DNA of 64,000 bases from Hydractinia symbiolongicarpus (Eukaryota; Cnidaria; Hydrozoa; Anthoathecata; Hydractiniidae): contig NC_079878.1 in the NCBI RefSeq assembly GCF_029227915.1, positions 32,825,501 to 32,889,500 of the forward strand, in the 5' to 3' direction. Positions 12,101-24,136 of this stretch are shown piece after piece (the first letter of the stretch is position 1; each line of letters starts with the position of its first letter). The notes beneath the pieces were generated by a model. That model was not told where the DNA came from. It ran no database searches and saw nothing but the letters and a program-made list of their open reading frames with translations. A program made the translations under genes and the position numbers.

Positions 12101-15100
12101 ATTCAGCGTCTCATCAAAAATGAAAACATTTTTAAAAACTACAAGTCTCATGCGTTTTAGTGGTGAAAAGATAATTTAAAAAATCGTTTTGGAAATGAGT
12201 TTACTCACAGGGTACTTTCTTTACTATACGGGCGGAGTCCGGGATTTACGGGAAATCGCAGGTTTTCGTTTGCCGGCGATTAAACTTCTTTTATTCAGCG
12301 TCTAATCAAAAATGAAAACATTTTTGAAAACTACAAGTCTCATGGGCTTTAGTGGTGAAATAATAATTTAAAAAATCGTTCGGGAAATGAGTTTACACCC
12401 TGGGTACTTTCTTTGTATACTTTTGACTATACGGGCCGAGTCCGGGATTTACAGGAAGTCGCGGATTTTCGTTTGCCGGCGTTTAAACTTTTTTTATTCA
12501 GCGTGTCATCAAAAATGAAAACATTTTTAAAAACTACAAGTCTCATGGGCTTTAGTGGTGAAATAATAATTTAAAAAATCGTTCGGGAAATGAGTTTACA
12601 CCCTGGGTACTTTCTTTGTATACTTTTGACTATACGGGCCGAGTCCGGGATTTACGGGAATTCGCAGGTGTTCGTTTGCCGGCGATAAAACTTCTTTTAT
12701 TCAGCGTCTCATCAAAAATGAAAACATTTTTGAAAACTACAAGTCTCATGCGTTTTAGTGGTGAAAATATAATTTAAAAAATCGTTCGGGAAATGCGTTT
12801 ACTCCCTGGGTACTTTCTTTGTATACTTTTGACTATACGGGCCGAGTCCGGGATTTACGGGAAGTCGCGGGTTTTCGTTTGCCGGCGATTAAACTTCTTT
12901 TATTCAGCGTCTCATCAAAAATGAAAACATTTTTAAAAACTACAAGTCTCATGGGCTTTAGTGGTGAAATAATAATTTAAAAAATCGTTCGGGAAATGAG
13001 TTTACACCCTGGGTACTTTCTTTGTATACTTTTGTCTATACGGGCCGATTCCGGGGTTTACGGGAAATGGCGGGTTTTCGTTTGCCGGCGATTAAACTTC
13101 TTTTATTCAGCGTCTCGTCAAAAATGAAAACATTTTTAAAAACTACAAGTCTTATGGGCTTTAGTGGTGAAATAATAATTTAAAAAATCGTTCGGGAAAT
13201 GAGTTTACACCCTGGGTACTTTCTTTGTATACTTTTGACTATACGGGCCGAGTCCGAGATTTACGGGAAATCGCAGGTTTTCGTTTGCCGGCGAATAAAC
13301 TTCTTTCATTCAGCGTCTCATCAAAAATGAAAACATTTTTGAAAACTACAAGTCTTATGAGCTTTAGTGGTGAAATAATAATTTAAAAAATCCTTCGGGA
13401 AATGAGTTTACACCCTGGGTACTTTCTTTGTATACTTTTGACTATACGGGCCGAGTCCGGGATTTGCGGGAAATCGCAGGTTTTCGTTTGCCGGCGAATA
13501 AACTTCTTTCATTCAGCGTCTCATCAAAAATGAAAACATTTTTGAAAACTACAAGTCTCATGCGTTTTAGTGGTGAAAATATAATTTAAAAAATCGTTCG
13601 GGAAATGAGTTTACTCCCTGGGTACTTTCTTTGTATACTTTTGACTATACGGGCCGAGTCCGGGATTTACGGGAAGTCGCGGGTTTTCTTTTGCCGGCGA
13701 TTAAAGTTCTTTTATTCAGCGTCTCATCAAAAATGAAAACATTTTTAAAAACTACAAGTCTCATGCGTTTTAGTGGTGAAAAGATAATTTAAAAAATCGT
13801 TTTGGAAATGAGTTTACTCACAGGGTACTTTCTTTACTATACGGGCGGAGTCCGGGATTTACGGGAAATCGCAGGTTTTCGTTTGCCGGCGATTAAACTT
13901 CTTTTATTCAGCGTCTCATCAAAAATGAAAACATTTTTGAAAACTACAAGTCTCATGCGTTTTAGTGGTGAAAAAATATTTTAAAAAATCGTTCGGGAAA
14001 TGAGTTTACTGCCTGGGTACTTTCTTTGTATACTTTTGACTATACGGGCCGAGTCCGGGATTTACAGGAAGTCGCGGATTTTCGTTTGCCGGCGTTTAAA
14101 CTTTTTTTATTCAGCGTGTCATCAAAAATGAAAACATTTTTTAAAAACTACAAGTCTCATGGGCTTTAGTGGTGAAATAATAATTTAAAAAATCGTTCGG
14201 GAAATGAGTTTACACCCTGGGTACTTTCTTTGTATACTTTTGACTATACGGGCCGAGTCCGGGATTTACGGGAAATCGCAGGTGTTCGTTTGCCGGCGAT
14301 TAAACTTCTTTTATTCAGCGTCTCATCAAAAATGAAAAAATTTTTGAAAACTACAAGTCTCATGCGTTTTAGTGGTGAAAATATAATTTAAAAAATCGTT
14401 CGGGAAATGAGTTTACTCCCTGGGTACTTTCTTTGTATACTTTTGACTATACGGGCCGAGTCCGGGATTTACGGGAAGTCGCGGGTTTTCGTTTGCCGGC
14501 GATTAAACTTCTTTTATTCAGCGTCTCATCAAAAATGAAAACATTTTTAAAAACTACAAGTCTCATGGGCTTTAGTGGTGAAATAATAATTTAAAAAATC
14601 GTTCGGGAAATGAGTTTACACCCTGGGTACTTTCTTTGTATACTTTTGTCTATACGGGCCGAGTCCGGGGTTTACGGGAAATGGCGGGTTTTCGTTTGCC
14701 GGCGATTAAACTTCTTTTATTCAGCGTCTCATCAAAAATAAAAACATTTTTAAAAACTACAAGTCTTATGGGCTTTAGTGGTGAAATAATAATTTAAAAA
14801 ATCGTTCGGGAAATGAGTTTACACCCTGGGTACTTTCTTTGTATACTTTTGACTATACGGGCCGAGTCCGGGATTTACGGGAAATCGCAGGTTTTCGTTT
14901 GCCGGCGAATAAACTTCTTTCATTCAGCGTCTCATCAAAAATGAAAACATTTTTGAAAACTACAAGTCTCATGCGTTTTAGTGGTGAAAATATAATTTAA
15001 GAAATCGTTCGGGAAATGAGTTTACTCCCTGGGTACTTTCTTTGTATACTTTTGACTATACGGGCCGAGTCCGGGATTTACGGGAAGTCGCGGGTTTTCG

Positions 15101-15826
15101 TTTGCCGGCGATTAAACTTCTTTTATTCAGCGTCTCATCAAAAATGAAAACATTTTTAAAAACTACAAGTCTCATGCGTTTTAGTGGTGAAAAGATAATT
15201 TGAAAAATCGTTTTGGAAATGAGTTTACTCACAGGGTCCTTTCTTTACTATACGGGCGGAGTCCGGGATTTACGGGAAATCGCAGGTTTTCGCTTGCCGG
15301 CGATTAAACTTCTTTTATTCAGCGTCTCATCAAAAATGAAAACATTTTTGAAAACTACAAGTCTCATGCGTTTTAGTGGTGAAAAAATATTTTAAAAAAT
15401 CGTTCGGGAAATGAGTTTACACCCTGGGTACTTTCTTTGTATACTTTTGACTATACGGGCTGAGTCCGGGATTTACAGGAAGTCGCGGATTTTCGTTTGC
15501 CAGCGTTTAAACTTTTTTTATTCAGCGTGTCATCAAAAATGAAAACATTTTTAAAAACTACAAGTCTCATGGGCTTTAGTGGTGAAATAATAATTTAAAA
15601 AATCGTTCGGGAAATGAGTTTACACCCTGGGTACTTTCTTTGTATACTTTTGACTATACGGGCCGAGTCCGGGATTTACGAGAAATCGCAGGTGTTCGTT
15701 TTCCGGCGATTAAACTTCTTTTATTCAGCGTCTCATCAAAAATGAAAACATTTTTGAAAACTACAAGTCTCATGCGTTTTAGTGGTGAAATATAATTTAA
15801 AAAATCGTTCGGGAAATGAGTTTACT
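9194..15826 (+). repeat. 1,410 bp heptameric higher-order repeat zone with rearranged copies
   Basis: A short unit beginning CACAGGG with GGGCGGAGTCC marks the register. It occurs at 9600, 11010, 11811, 12206, 13819 and 15230. The spacings are 1,410, 801, 395, 1,613 and 1,411 bp, or 7, 4, 2, 8 and 7 units. The unit before it carries GAAAAGATAATTT and CGTTTTGGAAATG; the unit after it carries GCCTGGG and GTCGCGGATTTTCG in most copies. The 801 and 395 bp intervals are truncated copies and the 1,613 bp interval is expanded by one unit, the pattern left by unequal crossing over. Confidence 0.88.
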
Positions 15827-18800
15827 CCCTGGCTACTTTCTTTGTATACTTTTGACTATACGGGCCGAGTCCGGGATTTACGGGAAGTCGCGGGTTTTCG
15901 TTTGCCGGCGATTAAACTTCTTTCATTCAGCGTCTCATCAAAAATGAAAACATTTTTGAAAACTACAAGTCTCATGCGTTTTAGTGGTGAAAATTTAATT
16001 TAAAAAATCGTTCGGGAAATGAGTTTACTCCCTGGGTACTTTCTTTGTATACTTTTGACTATACAGGCCGAGTCCGGGATTTACAGGAAATCGCAGGTTT
16101 TCGTTTGCCGGCGAATAAACTTCTTTCATTCAGCGTCTCATCAAAAATGAAAACCTTTTTGAAAACTACAAGTCTCATGCGTTTTAGAGGTGAAAATATA
16201 ATTTAGAAAATCGTTTGGGAAATGAGTTTACTCCCTGGGTACTTTCTTTGTATACTTTTGACTATACGGGCCGAGTCCGGGATTTACGGGAAGTCGCGGG
16301 TTTTCGTTTGCCGGCGATTAAACTTCTTTTATTCAGAGTCTCATCAAAAATGAAAACATTTTTAAAAACTACAAGTCTCATGCGTTTTAGTGGTGAAAAG
16401 ATAATTTAAAAAATCGTTTTGGAAATGAGTTTACTCACAGGGTACTTTCCTTGTACACATTCGACTATACGGGCCGAGTCCGGGATTTACGGGAAGTCGC
16501 GTATTTTCGTTTGCCGGCGTTTAAACTTCTTTTATTCAGCGTCTCATCAAAAATGAAAACATTTTTAAAATCTACAAGTCTCATGGGCTTTAGTGGTGAA
16601 ATAATAATTTAAGAAATCGTTCGGGAAATGAGTTTACTCCCTGGGTACTTTCTTTGTATACTTTTGACTATACGGGCCGAGTCCGGGATTTACGGGAGGT
16701 CGCGGGTTTTCGTTTGCCGGCGATTAAACTTCTTTTATTCAGCGTCTCATCAAAAATGAAAACATTTTTAAAAACTACAAGTCTCATGCGTTTTAGTGGT
16801 GAAAAGATAATTTAAAAAATCGTTTCGGAAATGAGTTTACTCACAGGGTACTTTCCTTGTATACATTCGACTATACGGGCCGAGTCCGGGATTTACGGGA
16901 AGTCGCGTATTTTCGTTTGCCGGCGTTTAAACTTCTTTTATTCAGCGTCTCTTCAAAAATGAAAACATTTTTAAAATCTACAAGTCTCATGCGTTTTAGT
17001 GGTGAAAAAATATTTTAAAAAATCGTTCGGGAAATGAGTTTACTGCCTGGGTACTTTCTTTGTATAGTTTTGACTATACGGGCCGAGTCCGGGATTTACA
17101 GGAAGTCGCGGATTTTCGTTTGCCGGCGTTTAAACTTTTTTTATTCAGCGTGTCATCAAAAATGAAAACATTTTTAAAAACTACAAGTCTCATGGGCTTT
17201 AGTGGTGAAATAATAATTTAAAAAATCGTTCAGGAAATGAGTTTACACCCTGGGTACTTTCTTTGTATACTTTTGTCTATACGGGCCGAGTCCGGGGTTT
17301 ACGGGAAATGGCGGGTTTTCGTTTGCCGGCGATTAAACTTCTTTTATTCAGCGTCTCGTCAAAAATGAAAACATTTTTAAAAACTACAAGTCTTATGGGC
17401 TTTAGTGGTGAAATAATAATTTAAAAAATCGTTCGGGAAATGAGTTTACACCCTGGGTACTTTCTTTGTATACTTTTGACTATACGGGCCGAGTCCGGGA
17501 TTTACGGGAAATCGCAGGTTTTCGTTTGCCGGCGAATAAACTTCTTTCATTCAGCGTCTCATCAAAAATGAAAACATTTTTGAAAACTACAAGTCTCATG
17601 CGTTTTAGTGGTGAAAATATAATTTAAGAAATCGTTCGGGAAATGAGTTTACTCCCTGGGTACTTTCTTTGTATACTTTTGACTATACGGGCCGAGTCCG
17701 GGATTTACGGGAAGTCGCGGGTTTTCGTTTGCAGGCGATTAAACTTCTTTTATTCAGCGTCTCATCAAAAATGAAAACATTTTTAAAAACTACAAGTCTC
17801 ATGCGTTTTAGTGGTGAAAAGATAATTTGAAAAATCGTTTTGTAAATGAGTTTACTCACAGGGTACTTTCTTTGTATACTTTTGACTATACGGGCCGAGT
17901 CCGGGATTTACGGGAAATCGCAGGTGTTCGTTTGCCGGCGATTAAACTTCTTTTATTCAGCGTCTCATCAAAAATGAAAACATTTTTAAAAACTACAAGT
18001 CTCATGGGCTTTAGTTGTGAAATAATAATTTAAAAAATCGTTCGGGAAATGAGTTTACACCCTGGGTACTTTCTTTGTATACTTTTGACTATACGGGCCG
18101 AGTCCGGGATTTACGGGAAATCGCAGGTGTTCGTTTGCCGGCGATTAAACTTCTTTTATTCAGCGTCTCATCAAAAATGAAAACATTTTTAAAAACTACA
18201 AGTCTCATGGGCTTTAATGGTGAAATAATAATTTAAAAAATCGTTTGGGAAATGAGTTTACACCCTGGGTACTTTCTTTGTATACTTTTGACTATACGGG
18301 CCGAGTCCGGGATTTACGGGAAATCGCAGGTGTTCGTTTGCCGGCGATTAAACTTCTTTTATTCAGCGTCTCATCAAAAATGAAAACATTTTTAAAAACT
18401 ACAAGTCTCATGGGCTTTAGTGGTGAAATAATAATTTAAAAAATCGTTCGGGAAATGAGTTTACACCCTGGGTACTTTCTTTGTATACTTTTGACTATAC
18501 GGGCCGAGTCCGGGATTTACGGGAAATCGCAGGTGTTCGTTTGCCGGCGATTAAACTTCTTTTATTCAGCGTCTCATCAAAAATGAAAACATTTTTAAAA
18601 ACTACAAGTCTCATGGGCTTTAGTGGTGAAATAATAATTTAAAAAATCGTTCGGGAAATGAGTTTACACCCTGGGTACTTTCTTTGTATACTTTTGACTA
18701 TACGGGCCGAGTCCGGGATTTACGGGAAATCGCAGGTGTTCGTTTGCCGGCGATTAAACTTCTTTTATTCAGCGTCTCATCAAAAATGAAAACATTTTTG

Positions 18801-18870
18801 AAAACTACAAGTCTCATGCGTTTTAGTGGTGAAATATAATTTAAAAAATCGTTCGGGAAATGAGTTTACT
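15827..18870 (+). repeat. 3,044 bp segmental tandem duplication, copy A (15 units)
   Basis: Fifteen long units, none with the 11 bp deletion, are repeated directly at 18871-21915. Reading them side by side I found two substitutions: 16206 (G here, A in the other copy) and 16952 (T here, A in the other copy). Private shared changes include CCCTGGCTAC, ACTATACAGGCC, GAAAACCTTTTTG, TCAGAGTCTC, TTGTACACATTCG, GTATAGTTTTG, CGTTCAGGAAATG, TTTGCAGGCG, CGTTTTGTAAATG, TTTAGTTGTG and TTTAATGGTG. Boundaries are set to unit starts and could lie up to about 120 bp to the left. Confidence 0.95.
17857..18870 (+). repeat. Run of five near-identical monomers (GGTGTTCG type), copy A
   Basis: Units at 17857, 18060, 18263, 18466 and 18669 all carry GCAGGTGTTCG and, apart from a few single changes (TTTAGTTGTG, TTTAATGGTG, CGTTTGGG), are the same. 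Elsewhere in the plus array neighbouring units usually differ more than this. It is a local single-unit amplification inside the 15-unit block. The first unit still begins CACAGGG and the last ends as the CGTTTTAG type, marking the edges of the run. Confidence 0.85.
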
Positions 18871-21800
18871 CCCTGGCTACTTTCTTTGTATACTTTTGAC
18901 TATACGGGCCGAGTCCGGGATTTACGGGAAGTCGCGGGTTTTCGTTTGCCGGCGATTAAACTTCTTTCATTCAGCGTCTCATCAAAAATGAAAACATTTT
19001 TGAAAACTACAAGTCTCATGCGTTTTAGTGGTGAAAATTTAATTTAAAAAATCGTTCGGGAAATGAGTTTACTCCCTGGGTACTTTCTTTGTATACTTTT
19101 GACTATACAGGCCGAGTCCGGGATTTACAGGAAATCGCAGGTTTTCGTTTGCCGGCGAATAAACTTCTTTCATTCAGCGTCTCATCAAAAATGAAAACCT
19201 TTTTGAAAACTACAAGTCTCATGCGTTTTAGAGGTGAAAATATAATTTAAAAAATCGTTTGGGAAATGAGTTTACTCCCTGGGTACTTTCTTTGTATACT
19301 TTTGACTATACGGGCCGAGTCCGGGATTTACGGGAAGTCGCGGGTTTTCGTTTGCCGGCGATTAAACTTCTTTTATTCAGAGTCTCATCAAAAATGAAAA
19401 CATTTTTAAAAACTACAAGTCTCATGCGTTTTAGTGGTGAAAAGATAATTTAAAAAATCGTTTTGGAAATGAGTTTACTCACAGGGTACTTTCCTTGTAC
19501 ACATTCGACTATACGGGCCGAGTCCGGGATTTACGGGAAGTCGCGTATTTTCGTTTGCCGGCGTTTAAACTTCTTTTATTCAGCGTCTCATCAAAAATGA
19601 AAACATTTTTAAAATCTACAAGTCTCATGGGCTTTAGTGGTGAAATAATAATTTAAGAAATCGTTCGGGAAATGAGTTTACTCCCTGGGTACTTTCTTTG
19701 TATACTTTTGACTATACGGGCCGAGTCCGGGATTTACGGGAGGTCGCGGGTTTTCGTTTGCCGGCGATTAAACTTCTTTTATTCAGCGTCTCATCAAAAA
19801 TGAAAACATTTTTAAAAACTACAAGTCTCATGCGTTTTAGTGGTGAAAAGATAATTTAAAAAATCGTTTCGGAAATGAGTTTACTCACAGGGTACTTTCC
19901 TTGTATACATTCGACTATACGGGCCGAGTCCGGGATTTACGGGAAGTCGCGTATTTTCGTTTGCCGGCGTTTAAACTTCTTTTATTCAGCGTCTCATCAA
20001 AAATGAAAACATTTTTAAAATCTACAAGTCTCATGCGTTTTAGTGGTGAAAAAATATTTTAAAAAATCGTTCGGGAAATGAGTTTACTGCCTGGGTACTT
20101 TCTTTGTATAGTTTTGACTATACGGGCCGAGTCCGGGATTTACAGGAAGTCGCGGATTTTCGTTTGCCGGCGTTTAAACTTTTTTTATTCAGCGTGTCAT
20201 CAAAAATGAAAACATTTTTAAAAACTACAAGTCTCATGGGCTTTAGTGGTGAAATAATAATTTAAAAAATCGTTCAGGAAATGAGTTTACACCCTGGGTA
20301 CTTTCTTTGTATACTTTTGTCTATACGGGCCGAGTCCGGGGTTTACGGGAAATGGCGGGTTTTCGTTTGCCGGCGATTAAACTTCTTTTATTCAGCGTCT
20401 CGTCAAAAATGAAAACATTTTTAAAAACTACAAGTCTTATGGGCTTTAGTGGTGAAATAATAATTTAAAAAATCGTTCGGGAAATGAGTTTACACCCTGG
20501 GTACTTTCTTTGTATACTTTTGACTATACGGGCCGAGTCCGGGATTTACGGGAAATCGCAGGTTTTCGTTTGCCGGCGAATAAACTTCTTTCATTCAGCG
20601 TCTCATCAAAAATGAAAACATTTTTGAAAACTACAAGTCTCATGCGTTTTAGTGGTGAAAATATAATTTAAGAAATCGTTCGGGAAATGAGTTTACTCCC
20701 TGGGTACTTTCTTTGTATACTTTTGACTATACGGGCCGAGTCCGGGATTTACGGGAAGTCGCGGGTTTTCGTTTGCAGGCGATTAAACTTCTTTTATTCA
20801 GCGTCTCATCAAAAATGAAAACATTTTTAAAAACTACAAGTCTCATGCGTTTTAGTGGTGAAAAGATAATTTGAAAAATCGTTTTGTAAATGAGTTTACT
20901 CACAGGGTACTTTCTTTGTATACTTTTGACTATACGGGCCGAGTCCGGGATTTACGGGAAATCGCAGGTGTTCGTTTGCCGGCGATTAAACTTCTTTTAT
21001 TCAGCGTCTCATCAAAAATGAAAACATTTTTAAAAACTACAAGTCTCATGGGCTTTAGTTGTGAAATAATAATTTAAAAAATCGTTCGGGAAATGAGTTT
21101 ACACCCTGGGTACTTTCTTTGTATACTTTTGACTATACGGGCCGAGTCCGGGATTTACGGGAAATCGCAGGTGTTCGTTTGCCGGCGATTAAACTTCTTT
21201 TATTCAGCGTCTCATCAAAAATGAAAACATTTTTAAAAACTACAAGTCTCATGGGCTTTAATGGTGAAATAATAATTTAAAAAATCGTTTGGGAAATGAG
21301 TTTACACCCTGGGTACTTTCTTTGTATACTTTTGACTATACGGGCCGAGTCCGGGATTTACGGGAAATCGCAGGTGTTCGTTTGCCGGCGATTAAACTTC
21401 TTTTATTCAGCGTCTCATCAAAAATGAAAACATTTTTAAAAACTACAAGTCTCATGGGCTTTAGTGGTGAAATAATAATTTAAAAAATCGTTCGGGAAAT
21501 GAGTTTACACCCTGGGTACTTTCTTTGTATACTTTTGACTATACGGGCCGAGTCCGGGATTTACGGGAAATCGCAGGTGTTCGTTTGCCGGCGATTAAAC
21601 TTCTTTTATTCAGCGTCTCATCAAAAATGAAAACATTTTTAAAAACTACAAGTCTCATGGGCTTTAGTGGTGAAATAATAATTTAAAAAATCGTTCGGGA
21701 AATGAGTTTACACCCTGGGTACTTTCTTTGTATACTTTTGACTATACGGGCCGAGTCCGGGATTTACGGGAAATCGCAGGTGTTCGTTTGCCGGCGATTA

Positions 21801-21915
21801 AACTTCTTTTATTCAGCGTCTCATCAAAAATGAAAACATTTTTGAAAACTACAAGTCTCATGGGCTTTAGTGGTGAAATAATAATTTAAAAAATCGTTCG
21901 GGAAATGAGTTTACA
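18871..21915 (+). repeat. 3,044 bp segmental tandem duplication, copy B
   Basis: This copy follows copy A directly and keeps all its private variants in order. The last unit (21713-21915) matches its counterpart up to about 21850 and then changes from CATGCGTTTT to CATGGGCTTT, with one extra base in the A/T tract, so the exchange point lies near there. Near-identity over 3 kb implies a recent duplication or recent homogenisation, if it is not an assembly effect. Confidence 0.95.
20901..21915 (+). repeat. Run of five near-identical monomers (GGTGTTCG type), copy B
   Basis: This is the counterpart of the run at 17857, shifted by 3,044 bp with the same single changes. The run therefore formed before the 15-unit duplication. 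One more GGTGTTCG unit occurs just downstream at 22119, and chimeric use of the motif is seen at 22728. Confidence 0.85.
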
Positions 21916-23336
21916 CCCTGGGTACTTTTTTTGTATACTTTTGACTATACGGGCCGAGTCCGGGATTTACGGGAAGTCGCGGGTTTTCGTTTGCCGGCGA
22001 TTAAACTTCTTTCATTCAGCGTCTCATCAAAAATGAAAACATTTTTGAAAACTACAAGTCTCATGCGTTTTAGTGGTGAAAATTTAATTTAAAAAATCGT
22101 TCGGGAAATGAGTTTACTCCCTGGGTACTTTCTTTGTATACTTTTGACTATACGGGCCGAGTCCGGGATTTACGGGAAATCGCAGGTGTTCGTTTGCCGG
22201 CGATTAAACTTCTTTTATTCAGCGTCTCATCAAAAATGAAAACATTTTTAAAAACTACAAGTCTCATGGGCTTTAGTGGTGAAATAATAATTTAAAAAAT
22301 CGTTCGGGAAATGAGTTTACACCCTGGGTACTTTCTTTGTATACTTTTGACTATACGGGCCGAGTCCGGGATTTACAGGAAATCGCAGGTTTTCGTTTGC
22401 CGGCGAATAAACTTCTTTCATTCAGCGTCTCATCAAAAATGAAAACCTTTTTGAAAACTACAAGTCTCATGCGTTTTAGAGGTGAAAATATAATTCAAAA
22501 AATCGTTCGGGAAATGAGTTTACTCCCTGGGTACTTTCTTTGTATACTTTTGACTATACGGGCCGAGTCCGGGATTTACGGGAAGTCGCGGGTTTTCGTT
22601 TGCCGGCGATTAAACTTCTTTTATTCAGCGTCTCATCAAAAATGAAAACATTTTTAAAAACTACAAGTCTCATGCGTTTTAGTGGTGAAAAGATAATTTA
22701 AAAAATCGTTTTGGAAATGAGTTTACTCACAGGGTACTTTCCTTGTATACATTCGACTATACGGGCCGAGTCCGGGATTTACGGGAAATCGCAGGTGTTC
22801 GTTTGCCGGCGAATAAACTTCTTTCATTCAGCGTCTCATCAAAAATGAAAACCTTTTTGAAAACTACAAGTCTCATGCGTTTTAGAGGTGAAAATATAAT
22901 TTAAAAAATCGTTCGGGAAATGAGTTTACTCCCTGGGTACTTTCTTTGTATACTTTTGACTATACGGGCCGAGTCCGGGATTTACGGGAAGTCGCGGGTT
23001 TTCGTTTGCCGGCGATTAAACTTCTTTTATTCAGCGTCTCATCAAAAATGAAAACATTTTTAAAAACTACAAGTCTCATGCGTTTTAGTGGTGAAAAGAT
23101 AATTTAAAAAATCGTTTTGGAAATGAGTTTACTCACAGGGTACTTTCCTTGTATACATTCGACTATACGGGCCGAGTCCGGGATTTACGGGAAGTCGCGT
23201 ATTTTCGTTTGCCGGCGTTTAAACTTCTTTTATTCAGCGTCTCATCAAAAATGAAAACATTTTTAAAATCTACAAGTCTCATGGGCTTTAGTGGTGAAAT
23301 AATAATTTAAGAAATCGTTCGGAAAATGAGTTTACA
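21916..23336 (+). repeat. Mosaic of units derived from the 15-unit block
   Basis: Seven long units reuse pieces of the preceding duplication in a different order. Unit 21916 has the AATTTAATTT tail of the unit at 18871; 22322 and 22728 carry GAAAACCTTTTTG and TTTTAGAGG; 22728 and 23134 begin CACAGGG with ATTCGACTATAC. Unit 22322 reads AATTCAAAAAATC, which removes the usual stop in one frame and makes a chance 102-codon open frame. The 22728 unit joins a B-like start to a GGTGTTCG middle and an AGAGG tail, so it is a recombinant. Confidence 0.75.
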
Positions 23337-24136
23337 CCCTGGGTACTTTCTTTGTATACTTTTGACTATACGGGCCGAGTCCGGGATTTACGGGAAATTG
23401 CAGGTCTTCGTTTGCCGGCGATTAAACTTCTTTTATTCAGCGTCTCATCAAAAATGAAATAATTTTTAAAAACTAAAAGTCTGATGGGCTTTAGTGGTGA
23501 AATAATAATTTAAAAAATCGTTCGGGAAATGAGTTTACACCCTGGGTACTTTCTTTGTATACTTTGACTATACGGGCCGAGTCCGGGATTTACGGGAAAT
23601 CGCAGGTTTTCGTTTGCCGGCGATTAAACTTTTTTTATTCAGCGTCTCATCAAAAATGAAAACATTTTTAAAAACTACAAGTCTCATGCGTTTTAGTGGT
23701 GAAAAGATAATTTAAAAAATCGTTTTGGAAATGAGTTTACTCACAGGGTACTTTCTTTACTATACGGGCCGAGTCCGGGATTTACGGGAAATTGCAGGTC
23801 TTCGTTTGCCGGCGATTAAACTTCTTTTATTCAGCGTCTCATCAAAAATGAAATAATTTTTAAAAACTAAAAGTCTGATGGGCTTTAGTGGTGAAATAAT
23901 AATTTAAGAAATCGTTCGGAAAATGAGTTTACACCCTGGGTACTTTCTTTGTATACTTTTGACTATACGGGCCGAGTCCGGGATTTACGGGAAATTGCAG
24001 GTCTTCGTTTGCCGGCGATTAAACTTCTTTTATTCAGCGTCTCATCAAAAATGAAATAATTTTTAAAAACTAAAAGTCTGATGGGCTTTAGTGGTGAAAT
24101 AATAATTTAAAAAATCGTTCGGGAAATGAGTTTACA
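23337..24136 (+). repeat. Rare-variant units (GGTCTTCG, GAAATAATTTTT), three copies
   Basis: Units starting at 23337, 23742 and 23934 share a linked set found nowhere else: GAAATTGCAGGTCTTCG, ATGAAATAATTTTT, ACTAAAAGTCTGATGGG. The middle copy (23742-23933) is an 11 bp-deleted unit beginning CACAGGG, while the other two are long units beginning CCCTGGG. The middle one is thus a chimera with its switch point in or just after CTATACGGG. Unit 23540 between them has its own one-base deletion (GTATACTTTGACT). Confidence 0.85.
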
